Assembly: GCF_905171775.1 (NCBI RefSeq)
Contig: NC_053492.1
Coordinates: 65,039,451-65,103,450, forward strand
Reading direction: 5' to 3'
Length of the DNA: 64,000 bases
DNA from: Rana temporaria
Taxonomy: Eukaryota; Chordata; Amphibia; Anura; Ranidae
How positions within the stretch are numbered: the first letter of the stretch is position 1; every line of letters starts with the position of its first letter. The position numbers were made by a program, and so were the translations under genes. Under the pieces are notes generated by a model, which saw only the letters and a program-made list of their open reading frames with translations, did not search any database and had not been told where the DNA came from. Below, piece by piece: positions 37,963 through 50,800 of this stretch.

Positions 37963-38411
37963 AAGGCCCTGTACACAAGACCGAACATGTCCGCTGAAAC
38001 TGGTCCGCGGACCAGTTTCAGCAGACATGTTCGGTCGTGTGTACGGCCGACCGGACAATTGTCCGGCGGATCGGACAGGTTTCCAGCGGACAAATGTTTC
38101 TTAGCATGCTAAGAAACATGTCCGCTGGAAGCCTGTCCGTTGGACATGTTCGGTCGTCTGTACAGACTTCACTGGACATGTCCGCTCGGCCGAAAGCCCT
38201 CGCATGCGTCAAAGTGATTCGACGCATGCGTGGAAGCATTGACCTTCCAGGGCCGCGCACGTCGCCGCGTCATCGTCGCGGCACGTCACCGCGTATCCTG
38301 TCCGGGCGGATTTCTGTTTGATGGTGTGTACAACCATCAAACAGAAATCTCCGAGCGGACATGTCCTCCGGACCGTTTTCAGCGGACTGTCCACTCGTCT
38401 GTACGGGGCCA
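37963..38411. repeat. Family D MITE
   Basis: Ends AAGGCCCTGTACACAAGACC and complement TTTGGCCCCGTACAGACG. Interior shared with 31292-31751 (GGACATGTTCGGTCGT, CGCATGCGTGGAAGCATTG). Confidence 0.88.
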
Positions 38412-38502
38412 AAGAGAACAGCCGTCTGGCTGTCCTGCAAAATGGCAGGGATTCAGATTTTAATACAGCTGTGGACTGTTTTACTTTCTAAATAAAGAGT
38501 AA

Positions 38503-39224
38503 TAGTTAGATTCAGGTAGAGTTAGGTCGGCGTATCAGTAGATACGCCAACCTAACTCAGAATCTGCGCCGACCTATGTTTAAGTGTATTCTCAAACAGA
38601 GATATGCTTAAACATATCTAAGATACGACGGCTTGCGCCGTCCTATCTTAGGTTGCAATATTGAGGCTGGCCGCTAGGTGGCGCTTCCATTGCGGTCGGC
38701 ATAGAATATGTAAATTAGTAGATACGCCTATTCACGAACGTACGGCCGGCCGCCGCAGTACATTTGCGTCGTTTACGTAAGAAATAGGCTGCCTAAAGTT
38801 ATTCCATCAAATAGATGGAATAGTAATGTTAAGTATGGCCGCCGTTCCCGCGTCAAAATTCGAAAATTTTACGTCGTTTGCGTAAGTCGTCCGTGAATAG
38901 GGATTTACGTCCACGTCGAAATCAATAGGCCCGTGCGGCAGACGTAGCCGCAATGCATACTGGGAAATGTAGGCGCACGGCGCATGCGCAGTTAAAAAAA
39001 ACGTCAAAAATGTCAGGTCAAGCCCCATTAACATAAAACACACCCCCTTAGACAAATTTGAATTAGGCGCCCTTACGCCCGCCCGCTTTAGGCTACGCCG
39101 CCGTAACTTAGCAGGCAAGTACATTGTGAATCATGTACTTGCCTCGCTAACTTACGGCGGCGTAGTTTAAATGCCTTAAGCTACGCCGCCGCAAAGTTGC
39201 GGCCATCTATATGAATCTACCTAT
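38503..39224 (-). repeat. Family A element (complete)
   Basis: Begins TAGTTAGATTCAGGTAGAG and ends ATGAATCTACCTATA. The uninterrupted CCCCATTAACATAA at 39023-39036 is the empty-site equivalent of the TTAA insertion at 7850-8358. Confidence 0.87.
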
Positions 39225-39689
39225 AAGATTCTACCATTCCAATGAACAAGGAAATTAATAAAACTTCACTTGGCCTTTAGATTTTGTACTGTAGCAACAC
39301 AATTGCCTTAAAGTTGCAAGCTCAAAACATAGGAAACCTTGAATGTGTATATATTTCTTGTTCTCTGAGTAAGATGAAAGTGTGTTTATCAGTAAGGGCT
39401 GGTTCACATGGCCGATTACCTGTGTGTGCCATGCAGAAGAATTTTCTTACCCGGACAATAAAGCATAGGTGTTGCATGCATCCATGTGCAGGCAGATCCA
39501 TTGATGTCTATTGGGACACAGGGCTGCATAGATACAGCTGCTGTGTTCCAATGTGATGTCCATGCAGGTGTGGGTGCACGGAAGAGAATGCACACAGCAG
39601 CAGCGCTCAGATTTGCTTCATCAGACCAGTACCATGCAATTAGCGCCTCCGACTGATCATGAACACGTCTAGAGTCAGTGTTTATGTAC
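39225..39689. other. Unassigned intergenic sequence
   Basis: AAGGGCTGGTTCACATGGCC near 39393 resembles the terminus of the 10031-10458 MITE. Otherwise nothing recognised. Confidence 0.45.
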
Positions 39690-41715
39690 ATTACACAGCC
39701 CCCCAGCTCTGGACCCCTGCATATTTCACCCCACCCCCCAGCTCTGGACTCCTATACATTACACAGCCCCCCCCTCAGCTCGAGACCCCTGCACATTACA
39801 TATTGCCCCCCAGCTCGGGACCCCTGCACATTACACATTGCTCCCCCAGCTTGGGATCCCTGCACATTACACATTGCCCCCCACCCCCAGCTCTGGACCC
39901 CTGCACATTGCCCCCCCAGCGTGGCACCCCAACACATTGCACCCCAGCTCGGGACCCCTGCACATTACACATTGCCCCCCACCCTTAGCTCAGGAACCCT
40001 GTATATTGTCTCCCAGCTCGGGACCCCTGCACATTGCCCCCCTTAGCTCGGGACCCCTGCACATTGCCACCCTTAGCTCAAGACCCCTGCACATTGCCCT
40101 CTGGCTCGGGACCCCTGCACATTACACATTGCTCCCCCAGCTTGGGATCCCTGCACATTACACATTGCCCCCCACCCCCAGCTCTGGACCCCTGCACATT
40201 GCCCCCCCAGCGTGGGACCCCAACACATTGCACCCCAGCTCGGGACCCCTGCACATTGCCCCCCACCCTTAGCTCAGGAACCCTGTATATTGCCTTCCAG
40301 CTCGGGACCCCTGCACATTGCCCCCCTTAGTTCGGGACCCCTGCACATTGCCCCCCTTAGCTCGGGACCCCTGCACATTGCCCCCTAGCTCGGGACCCCC
40401 ACACATTGCCCCCCGGCTTGGGACCCCTGCACATTACACATTGCCCCCCACCCCCAGTTCTGGACCCATGTACATTGCCCCCCCCAGCTCAGGACCCCTA
40501 CACATTGCCCCTTCAGCTCGGGACCCCTGCACATTGCCCCCCAGCTCGGGACCCCTGAACATTGCCCCACCCCCAGTTCTGGACCCCTGCACATTGCCCC
40601 CCCAGCGTGGCACCCCAACACATTGCACCCCAGCTCGGGACCCCTGCACATTACACATTGCCCCCCACCCTTAGCTCAGGAACCCTGTATATTGTTTCCC
40701 AGCTCGGGACCCCTGCACATTGCCCCCCTTAGCTCGGGACCCCTGCACATTGCCACCCTTAGCTCAAGACCCCTGCATATTGCCCTCTGGCTCGGGACCC
40801 CTGCACATTACACATTGCTCCCCCAGCTTGGGATCCCTGCACATTACACATTGCCCCCCACCCCCAGCTCTGGACCCCTGCACATTGCCCCCCCAGCGTG
40901 GGACCCCAACACATTGCACCCCAGCTCGGGACCCCTGCACATTGCCCCCATCCCTTAGGTCAGGAACCCTGTATATTGCCTCCCAGCTCAGGACCCCTGC
41001 ACATTGCCCCCCTTAGTTCGGGACCCCTGCACATTGCCCCCCTTAGCTCGGGACCCCTGCACATTGCCCCCTAGCTCGGGACCCCCACACATTGCCCCCC
41101 GGCTTGGGACCCCTGCACATTACACATTGCCCCCCACCCCCAGTTCTGGACCCATGTACATTGCCCCCCCCAGCTCAGGACCCCTACACATTGCCCCTTC
41201 AGCTCGGGACCCCTGCACATTGCCCCCCAGCTCGGGACCCCTGAACATTGCCCCACCCCCAGTTCTGGACCCATGTACATTGCCCCCCCATCTCAGGACC
41301 CCTACACATTGCCCCTTCAGCTCGGGACCCCTGCACATTGCCCCCCAGCTCGGGACCCCTGCACATTGCCCCCCAGCTCGGGACCCCTGAACATTGCCCC
41401 CCAGCTCATGACCTCTGCACATTACACATTGCCCCCCCAGCTCGGGACCCCTGCACATTGCCCCCCACCCCCAGTTCTGGACCCATGCACATTGCCCTCC
41501 CAGCTCGGGAACCCTACACATTGCCCCCCTGCTCGGGCCCCCTGCACATTGCCCCCCCCCCCAGCTCAGGACGCTTACACATTGCCCCCCCAGCTCAGGA
41601 CCCCTGCACATTGCCCTCAAGCTCAGGACCCCTGCACATTTCCCTCAAGCTCAGGACCCCTGCACATTACACATTGCCCCCCACCCCCAGCCCTGGACCC
41701 CTGCACATTGCCTCT
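39690..41715. repeat. GC-rich minisatellite, about 28-bp unit, with 686-bp higher-order repeat
   Basis: Units read CACATTGCCCCCCAGCTCGG followed by GACCCCTG, with length variants carrying an extra CACATTA, CCCACCC or TTAG. A long block recurs with an offset of 686 bp: CTAGCTCGGGACCCCCACAC is at 40385 and 41071. All frames over it (up to about 195 codons) are artefacts of the array. Confidence 0.95.
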
Positions 41716-42166
41716 TCCGACCTTACTGGGGCATGCATGCAGAGCTGGAGACACAGCAGCATGGAACAGAGGACTGGAACTGCTGGGGTTAATTTTTCAT
41801 ATTAACAATGCTAATGATTGGTTGCTAGGACCACCTAGCAATCAATCACCTGCTGGTTAACTTGAAAAGTTAAGTCCAGCAGTTGCCGTCCTCTCTCCAG
41901 CTCTGCTCACTGACTCTCTCCCCTGCTGTGAGGCGCAATGTGAAAGCGGCGGCCAGCCCTGGGTGTCAGTCACCTGGGTAAGGTCCGCACCCGGGCACCC
42001 CTGCACCTTGCCACAGCTCACCTCTCCCTGCCCTGGTTGTCACAGCGCCTCCACTGCTGCCTGTGCCTGTCGCCCGGCTTCACGCGCGGAGGGTGTGGGG
42101 GTGCCGGGCTGACACCAGCCCTAATATGTGGCACCCGGGGCGGACCACCCCCCCCCCCCCCGTTTG
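41716..42166. other. Unassigned GC-rich sequence
   Basis: Contains GGGTGTCAGTCACCTGGG, CCGGGCTGACACC and a C-run just before the Tc1 element. No gene recognised; possibly another repeat. Confidence 0.4.
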
Positions 42167-43788
42167 TACGCCACTCACATTTTTTTATTATTTTATTATA
42201 TCTTTTCATGTGACAACACTGAAGAAATTACACTTTGCTACAATGTAAAGTAGTGAGTGTACAGCTTGTATAACAGTGTAAATTTGCCTTAAAAATAACT
42301 CAACACACAGCCATTGATGTCTAAACAGCTGGCAACACAATTCAATTGAGTACACCCCTAAGTGAAAATGTCCAAACTGGGCCTAATTAGCTATTTTCCC
42401 TCCCCAGGGTCATGTGACTCGTTAGTGTTACAAGGTCTCAGGTGTGAATGGGGAGCAGATGTGTTAAATTTGGTGTTATCACTCTCACTCTCTCATACTT
42501 GTCACTGGAAGTTCAACATGGAACCTCATAGCAAAGAACTCTCTGAGGATCTAAAATAAAGAATTGTTGCTCTACATAAAGATGGCCTAGACTATAAGAA
42601 GGTTGATAAGATCCTGAAACTGAGCTGCAGCACGGTGGCCAACACAATACATCCGTTTAACAGGACAGGTTCCACTCAGAACAGGCCTAGCCATGGTCGA
42701 CCAAAGAAGTTGAGTGCACATGCTCAGCGTCATATCCAGAGGTTGTCTTTGGGAAATAGACTTATGAGTGCTGCCAGCATTGCTGCAGAGGTTGAAGGTG
42801 TGTGTGTGTGTGTGTGGGGGGGGGGGGTCAGCCTGTCACTGCTCAGACCATACGTCATAAACTGCAACAAATTGGTCTGCATGACTATCATCCCAGAATG
42901 AAGCCTCTTCTAAAGATAATGCACAAGAAAGCCCACAAACAGTTTGCTAAAGACAAGCAGACTAAGGACATGGATTACTGGAACCATGTCCTTTGGTCTG
43001 ATGAGAGCAAGATAAACTTATTTGCTTCAGATGGTGTCAGGCGTGTGTGGTGGCAACCAAGTGAGGGGTACAAAGACAAGTGTGTCTTGCCTACAGTCAA
43101 GCATGGTGGTTGGGAGTGTCATGGTCTGGGTCTGCATGAGTGTTGCCGGCACTGGGGAGCTACAGTTCATTGAGGGAACCATGAATGCCAACATGTACTG
43201 TGACATACTGAAGCAGAGCATGATCCCCTCCCTTCGGAGACTGGGCCCCAGGGCAGTGTTCCAACATGATAACGACCCCAAACACACCTCCAAGACAACC
43301 ACTGCCTTGCTAAAGCAGCTGAGGGTAAAGGTGATGGACTGGCCACGCATGTCTCCAGACCTAAAACCTTTTGAGCATCTCAGTGTGGGGCATCCTCAAA
43401 TGGAAGGTGGAGGAGAGCAAGGTCTCTAACATCCACCATCTCTGTGATGTCATCATGGAGGAGTGGAAGAGGACTCCAGTGGTAACCTGTGAAGCTCTGG
43501 TGAACTCCATGCCCAAGAGGGTTAAGGCAGTGCTGGAAAATAATGGTGGCCACACAAAATATTGACACTTTGGGCCCAATTTGGACATTTTCACTTGGGG
43601 GTGTACTCACTTTTGTTCCCAGCGGTTTAGACATTACTGGCTGTGTGTTGAGTTATTTTGAGGGGACAGCAAATTTACACTGTTATACAAGCTGTACACT
43701 CACTACTTTACATTGTAGCAAAGTGTCATTTCTTCAGTGTTGTCACATGAAAAGATAGAATAAAATATTTACAAAAATGTGAGTGATA
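42167..43788 (+). mobile_element. Tc1/mariner element, Tc1 group, inactive
   Basis: Long inverted repeats face each other: CACTCACATTT at 42172, with CAACACTGAAG and GTAAAGTAGTGAGTGTACAG inside, and the complement at 43672-43785. TA lies just outside near both ends (42167-42168 and 43787-43788), as expected for TA insertion, although a few bases at the left edge are degenerate. The transposase between is broken. Confidence 0.92.
42518..43565 (+). pseudogene. Tc1 transposase remnant
   Basis: DDE transposase with a paired-like N-terminal DNA-binding region. Starts MEPHSKELSEDLK and meets a TAA at once (near 42557). Continues RIVALHKDGLDYKKV and NRPSHGRPKKLSAHAQ. A GT/G run at 42799-42828 breaks the frame. 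The catalytic blocks are WSDESKINLF (first Asp), QHDNDPKHTS (second Asp) and WKVEESK (Glu), and there is a further shift near 43376. The ends match the family's usual size of about 340 residues. Dead copy. Confidence 0.92.
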
Positions 43789-43865
43789 TATTTTGTGATA
43801 TACTGTGTAGATATATTCAAATATATGGTACAGAGTAAGACGTGTAAGCTCTGTGGTACAAAGAG

Positions 43866-44049
43866 CCTGTAGTGTACCCTCCAGCATTTAAAGTAGCAAC
43901 TCTGAGCTCATCTTTAGCAGAATGCCAAACCTGCACTCTTTTTTACTCCAATAGGCAGCAGCAGCCCGGCCATTCTTCCCCCGCAGGTTTGGAGTTCTGC
44001 TAGAGATGAGCTCTGGGTTGCTATTTGAAATGCTGGAGTATGCTACAGG
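43866..44049. repeat. Short fold-back element
   Basis: CTGTAGTGTACCCTCCAGC at one end and GCTGGAGTATGCTACAGG at the other are imperfect inverted copies, followed inward by AACTCTGAGCTCATCT and AGATGAGCTCTGGGTT. Confidence 0.75.
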
Positions 44050-44052
44050 TTC

Positions 44053-44400
44053 CATACCTCCCAACATTTTGAGATTGGAATGAGGGACACCTACTATCAA
44101 ATGCATGTAGGCATAGGCCACGCCCCTTATCACACCCACTTAAAGGAGAATTAACCAAATAAAAAGGTTAATTAAATCCACAAGTGCTTTTTTTACCACT
44201 AAAATTCCTTTATATTTGCATTTAAAATTTACAGATGCAGCAATTTAGAATTTGGATGAAAGGTTTAGCACTGGGAAACACTTTTTGAAAGATAAAAATT
44301 GTATATACAATTATTTAGATCAGATCAAAATGAGAGACAAATGGGGAAGAATGAGTGACAGAGGAACATTGCTCCAAATCAGGGACAGTTGGGAGCTATG
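44053..44400. repeat. MITE with CATACCTCCCAAC termini
   Basis: CATACCTCCCAACATTTTGAG at the left and GGACAGTTGGGAGCTATG at the right are inverted ends. AT-rich interior with TTAACC / GGTTAA. Confidence 0.72.
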
Positions 44401-44594
44401 CAGGTTCTCTTTACCAGACTGTAGAAGAGAGACTGTTTCTTCCACATTTTACACGGTCACCCCCCGCATTCTTTCCATACATTTGATCTAATTTCTGACT
44501 GATATATGAACAGTTTTTTTATAAGCAGAGCAACAACTTTTATTTTTTTGGCACATTCTGTAATGCCAGGCGAATTTGCCCTTGATACAGATGG

Positions 44595-44777
44595 CCGCTG
44601 CCTGGAGACAAGCGCGTACGACGTCATTACGCTCTAAAGCGCCGGAAACGGATACCGGTGTGTCGCGCTGTGATTGCGTCAGGCGGAAGCTGGGTCCATT
44701 TCCTGTTGTGGAGTGCGGAGCTCTGTGTCCGTGTTTTTTTTTTCTCCGGGAGGTTTGTCTGTTCTGCGGCCGGCACC
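44595..44777 (+). promoter_or_regulatory. SF3B6: SF3B6 promoter and 5' UTR region
   Basis: A locally CpG-rich stretch before the SF3B6 start codon contains a CRE-like GACGTCATTACG (44620s), CCGGAAAC and GGCGGAAGC (ETS-type GGAA cores). A T-run and CCGGGAGG precede CACCATGG, a good Kozak context. No TATA box. Typical of a housekeeping promoter; the exact transcription start is not determined. Confidence 0.6.
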
Positions 44778-44807
44778 ATGGCGATGCAAGCGGCGAAACG
44801 TGCCAAT
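44778..44807 (+). CDS. SF3B6: SF3B6 coding exon 1
   Basis: Ten codons from ATG in a CACCATGG context to AAT, then GTGAGT. Too short to stand out as an open frame; recognised by its conserved peptide and donor. Confidence 0.93.
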
Positions 44808-47800
44808 GTGAGTAGAGGACATGGGGAGGGGGCTTAATTAATCACAGCACGCTGCCCGCTGAAGGCCTCCTATGCTAGCTATGGCTCTGGGGGGCTCCCG
44901 TCCCATCTATGTCTCTGGGGGGCTCCCGTCCCATCTATGTCTCTGGGGGGCTCCCGTCCCATCTATGTCTCTGGGGGGCTCCCGTCAAATATATGTCTCT
45001 GGGGGGCTCCCGTCCCATCTATGTCTCTGGGGGGCTCCCGTCCCATCTATGTCTCTGGGGGGCTCCCGTCCCATCTATGTCTCTGGGGGGCTCCCGTCCC
45101 ATCTATGTCTCTGGGGGGCTCCCGTCAAATATATGTCTCTGGGGGGCTCCCGTCCCATCTATGGCTCTGGAGGGCTCCCGTCCCATCTATGTCTCTGGGG
45201 GGCTCCCGTCCCATCTATGGCTCTGGGGGGCTCCCGTCCCATCTATGTCTCTGGGGGCTCCCGTCCCATCTATGTCTCTGGGGGCTCCCGTCCCATCTAT
45301 GTCTCTGGGGGGCTCCCGTCCCATCTATGTCTCTGGGGGGCTCCCGTCCCATCTATGTCTCTGGGGGGCTCCCGTCCCATCTATGTCTCTGGGGGGCTCC
45401 CGTCCCATCTATGTCTCTGGGGGGCTCCCGTCAAATATATGTCTCTGGGGGGCTCCCGTCCCATCTATGTCTCTGGGGGGCTCCCGTCCCATCTATGTCT
45501 CTGGGGGGCTCCCGTCCCATCTATGTCTCTGGGGGGCTCCCGTCCCATCTATGTCTCTGGGGGGCTCCCGTCCCATCTATGTCTCTGGGGGGCTCCCGTC
45601 AAATATATGTCTCTGGGGGGCTCCCGTCCCATCTATGGCTCTGGAGGGCTCCCGTCCCATCTATGTCTCTGGGGGGCTCCCGTCCCATCTATGGCTCTGG
45701 GGGGCTCCCGTCCCATCTATGTCTCTGGGGGCTCCCGTCCCATCTATGTCTCTGGGGGCTCCCGTCCCATCTATGTCTCTGGGGGGCTCCCGTCCCATCT
45801 ATGTCTCTGGGGGGCTCCCGTCCCATCTATGTCTCTGGGGGGCTCCCGTCCCATCTATGTCTCTGGGGGGCTCCCGTCCCATCTATGTCTCTGGGGGGCT
45901 CCCGTCCCATCTATGTCTCTGGGGGGCTCCCGTCCCATCTATGTCTCTGGGGGGCTCCCGTCCCATCTATGTCTCTGGGGGGCTCCCGTCCCATCTATGT
46001 CTCTGGGGGGCTCCCGTCCCATCTATGTCTCTGGGGGGCTCCCGTCCCATCTATGTCTCTGGGGGGCTCCCGTCCCATCTATGTCTCTGGGGGGCTCCCG
46101 TCCCATCTATGTCTCTGGGGGGCTCCCGTCCCATCTATGTCTCTGGGGGGCTCCCGTCCCATCTATGTCTCTGGGGGGGCTCCCGTCCCATCTATGTCTC
46201 TGGGGGGGCTCCCGTCCCATCTATGTCTCTGGGGGGGCTCCCGTCCCATCTATGTCTCTGGGGGGGCTCCCGTCCCATCTATGTCTCTGGGGGGGCTCCC
46301 GTCCCATCTATGTCTCTGGGGGGGCTCCCGTCCCATCTATGTCTCTGGGGGGGCTCCCGTCCCATCTATGTCTCTGGGGGGGCTCCCGTCCCATCTATGG
46401 CTCTGGAGGGCCCCCGTCCCATCTATGGCTCTGGGGGGCTCCCGCCCCATCTATGGCTCATACATTTTGTCACCACAACTGGCAAAGTGAGGAACTCTTC
46501 CAATGGGGACACTGGTTCTGGTGACCTGAGGTTTCCCCTTGCTTCAGAGGGTTTTCATTTCACTTCCTGCTTTGGCTATGAGACAGGAAGTGAAGAGACA
46601 TTTTCCCAAGATTGGGGGTGGGGGGATGTGAGGGAGGCTATAACCAGTGGTGGCCCCCCCTCCTCAAAGTTTTAACCGATTTGAAAATAATTCATGGAAC
46701 AATTTATTTTCAAATTATAACTAACACTTTTTTTAACAACTTAAAGAGGTTGTTAACCTCAGAGAGCGAGAGAAAAAAAAAACCTGCAAGACAAAGGCAT
46801 AATGAGCTAGTATGCTTTGCATACTACCCCACTATGAAATACTTACCTTGGAACGATGCCTTGCAGTACTGCTGACAAGGTCGACATCTTTCCCAGAGTT
46901 TCTTCCAGGTTCGCAGACTCCGACGCTGTGATTGACTGGAGCCGCGATGACGCCGCGCATGCGCCTGGGAACCGTCGTTCACGGCAAAGAGCTCGGAAGG
47001 AATGACACTGTGCCCCTTCCTTTAGAGCGCATGCGCCGGTGATGTCACTGGCTGCATGCAATGTAAATATCTCCTAAACGGTACAGGTTTAGGAGATATC
47101 TACACTACCTATAGGTAAGCCTTATTTTAGACTTAACTATAGGTAAATGTCTGCAGAGTAAGTTTACTTTCTCTTTAAAGTTAAAACAGCGATGGAGGCT
47201 CCGTTTGCAGGTAAGGACCTGAAGGTGTTTGCAACCCCCCCCCCCCCCCATTTTATTATCATTAACCGCCACTGGTTATAACCCTTCCTTGTGGTGGCCA
47301 TTCACAGTTTGATAAAACTGAACAAACCACGCCCATGCCAAAAAGCAGTCAGTCGGACATCATTTCAGATAAAAAATAAACAAAAATTGTCATGGATGAG
47401 CAACACCCAGGAAAAAAATAAAGAAAGTTGCTCTGGTGTGGCAAGAAATAAAAAACAATTATGCGGGGGTGATCAATTGTGCTATTCCCATCTTTGCATA
47501 GAGCTGGGATATGCAATTAGCGGACCTCCAGCTATTGCAGAACTACAAGTCCCATGAGGCATAGCAAGACTCTGACAACCACGAGAATGACACCCAGAGG
47601 CATGATGGGACTTGTAGTTTTGCAACAGCTGGAGGTCCGCTAATTGCATTTCCCTGGCATAGAGAATGATCATAAGTGATTAGCAAGGGTATGAAAATGG
47701 CACAGATCCTTTGTTATTCCTTTATCCTGCCACAACCGGTTGGCTTGGATCCAACCAAACCATTGATTTCCTATCCCTCATCCATGCCTTTTTTGCCTCG

Positions 47801-50800
47801 CTCGTTTGTTTTGTGGAATCAAACATCCATAATTCAGTTTTATTACCCCATGTATGTATGGCTGCCATAACTTTATCCTAAAGGAAAACATTTCTGCCTT
47901 TGGTTCTACTGTAAGGCTGGGTTCACACTATTGCGAATTGGATGCAGGATCTCCGCATCCAATTCGCAATACATTTTCCAGTGGGGACACTAGCTCAGGG
48001 ATTTTGGCACTTTGTAGAGATATCATCTCCTTCCCTTTTTTGATTATGGGACAGAAAGTGATGGGGAATATTCCCAATGGAGACACAGATGGCAAAAAAC
48101 CGAGGGGAGAAAAAGGTTTGCCTTCAGTTCCACTTTAACACCTTTCTGCGCAGCCTGGTATTTCTTTAGCAGGGAGAGGTGAGAAGGACCGACTGGCTAT
48201 CGGTGGTCACATGATTGGGAGGTCGGCTCAGTCACTGTGTGCTTCCAGCACAGAAACTTCAGCCACCCATGGACGAGTGTGTGATTTAAAGCCCACCTTT
48301 TTTGCCATTGCACATGTGCATTATACAGGGGGCAAGAGGATATTTCCTAGTTTACCAATGTAAAACTAACAATCCAAGTTATTTTACTAAAGGCAAATCC
48401 ACTTTGCACTACAAGTGCGCTTGCTGTAGATCTGAGGGGAAGATCTGAAATTAGGGGAAGCTCTACTGATTTTATTATCCAATCATGTTATTTATTTATT
48501 TATTTATTAAAATTCTTAAAAGTACAAAACGCAGTCAGTTACCCGTAGGCCTCGATGCGCCGAGAACAACAATACAGCAACAACCAAAAAAAACACACAC
48601 AGGCAGCGGAACAGATCAAATTTAAAATAGTAGCAGATCAAAAGAACTATAAAAACCTATGTAATTCCATAGGCTAGACTGAAAAGCTCAGTTTTTAAAA
48701 GCTTCCTGAACTTAAAAAGATCATTCTCAAGCCTTAATTTTAGAGGCAGGGAGTTCCAAAACTGTGCTCCCTGGACCGCACTCGTCCTCCCTCCGCATTT
48801 TTTCTTACGAAATTTAGGAATCACCAAAGTTTCCAAATTAGCCGACCTTAAGGTACGGTTGGGCACATACTTGGTGAATTTTTCCTGCAGGTACACTGGC
48901 CCCTTGCCATGGGTAGCCCTGTGCACCATGCATCCAGTCTTAAACAGAACCCGTTCCTTCACGGGTAGCCAATGCAGGGCGTGATGTGGTCACGACGACC
49001 AACACCCGTGAGTAGCCTCGCAGCGGCATTCTGAATAAGCTGTAATTTGTGCATGATGTTATTAGGTAAACCCAGGTACAAAGCATTACAATAATCTAAT
49101 CGACTTCCAATAATGGCATTGACCATGAAGATCTTATGCGATTCTTCAATGAAGCGAAAAGTCGACCTCAGGAGTTTCAAGTGGAAGTGACAAGAACTCA
49201 CCACCTGGTTTACCTGTGGTCGTAGCGTCAATCTCTCGTCCAAGATGATTCCCAAATTCCTGACCTGGGTGACTGGCACTGGGACCGATGAAAACGAGTC
49301 CGGCCAGGTAGGGAAACCGCCCGACCATGGCTGATTGCATAAAACCATGCACTCAGTCTTGGAGCCATTGAGCATAAGATAATTGGCCCCCATCCAGGCT
49401 TGAATTTCCTCCAGGCAGGTGGCCAGAGTTATCTGTGCCCCCCCATCCCTGGGCAGAGGAATGTAGAACTGGGTGTCATCAGCGTAGACATGAAAAGATA
49501 GGTTGTGGCGGCGGATGATATATAGCAGAGGCCTCAGATAGATGTTGAACAGGAGCGGCGATAACGCCGACCCTTGAGGGACTCCACAGAGTTCAACCTA
49601 AAATGCTTTTTTTTTTTCTCCTTGCATGTCCCCCTCAGATCTACAGCAAGTGCACTTTCAGTGCAAAGTGGATTTGCCTTTAGTAAATGACCCCCACTGT
49701 ATCAGTGTGAGAATGCTGTGTTGTTGGCTCAGGAATATGATTAGTAACAACTAACATTGCACCAGAGGGAGGTCATTCTGTGAATATAGGCACACTATGT
49801 TTTTCACGTTTCTTGGTGTGTCTTCATTGATCTCATGCTGGTGCAATGTAGCCTGAGAGGGGAAAAAAAATAGGAGTGAAAACATTGCATTCTTTAACTT
49901 TTAGGAGAGTGACTCTGTAATCTCATAATCTGATTGAAGTCACAAACAAAGCATCTCGATGCTGCCAATCAACGCAACACAATCTGTAATTTTCTGCCTC
50001 GGGTGATCAACTCGGCTTGATCGGATCCAAACTAAGTTGAATCTTAATCGATCAGAAAGGGAAGTTATGCCTAGTCCACTGCTTGCCTATTTGATCACGT
50101 TGAATCGCACACACGATTGGACAATAAAATAAAAATATAAGCGTGTATGGCCACCTAAAGAAAGACCAAAAATCTAAAGCCTCGTACACACGCTTAGATT
50201 TTCATGTCAAACGTGAAGAGGTTTCTAACAATATGAACATTTTCGGATGACAGAATACAGCGTCAGAAGTGACGTAGTGGGGGTTATTTACGAAGGGCAA
50301 ATCCTCTTTGCACTACAAGTGCAAAGTGCACTTGGAAGTGCAGTCGCTGTAAATCTGAGGGGAAGCTCTGCTGATTTTATCATCCAATCATGTGCAAGCT
50401 AAAACAATGTTTTTTATTTTCCTTGCATGTCCACCTCGGACATGCAAGAAAAATTACTAAAGCTTATTACTAAAAGTACTAACGATCCGAAAAAATCGTC
50501 AGGCAGCTCGCCGTATGAATTTTCCCATCTGATTTTCATATCGTGTGTATGGGCCTTTAGACACAGGCAGGGAGCATTTTTTTTTCTATTTTCTTTCAGG
50601 TGTAAATAATTTTAGGGATTAATCTTTGCATCCTGAAGGCATCCGATTCATCAGTATAGGCCCCTGGCTAAAGGTGTGTTTAACCACTTAAGCCCCGGAT
50701 CATTTCACTGGTCAAAGACCAGGCCACTTTTTTGCGATTTGGCACTGCGTCACTTTAACTGACAATTTCTCTAGTCGTCTTCCAGGACGGCACCCTGAGA

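Larger units (their letters stand above)
48373..49700. repeat. Family E element split by a LINE
   Basis: Left part TTTTACTAAAGGCAAATCC to CCAATCATG (48373-48487); right part CTCCTTGCATGTCCCC to GATTTGCCTTTAGTAAA (about 49600-49690). The intact copy at 35527-35755 shows they were contiguous. Confidence 0.85.

Noticed and set aside
39659..41860. Pro/His-rich frames across the GC-rich array
   Set aside because: Several frames are open on both strands in the same tandem array; no gene features.
39690..46455. CRISPR-like arrays of short repeats
   Set aside because: Repeats are head to tail without unique spacers, in an intron-bearing eukaryotic genome.
44872..46675. Three overlapping frames of 517-588 codons with SMSLGGSRPIYVSGG-like repeats
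   Set aside because: All three plus frames are open because a 28-bp unit without stops rotates the frame. This is intron 1 of SF3B6.
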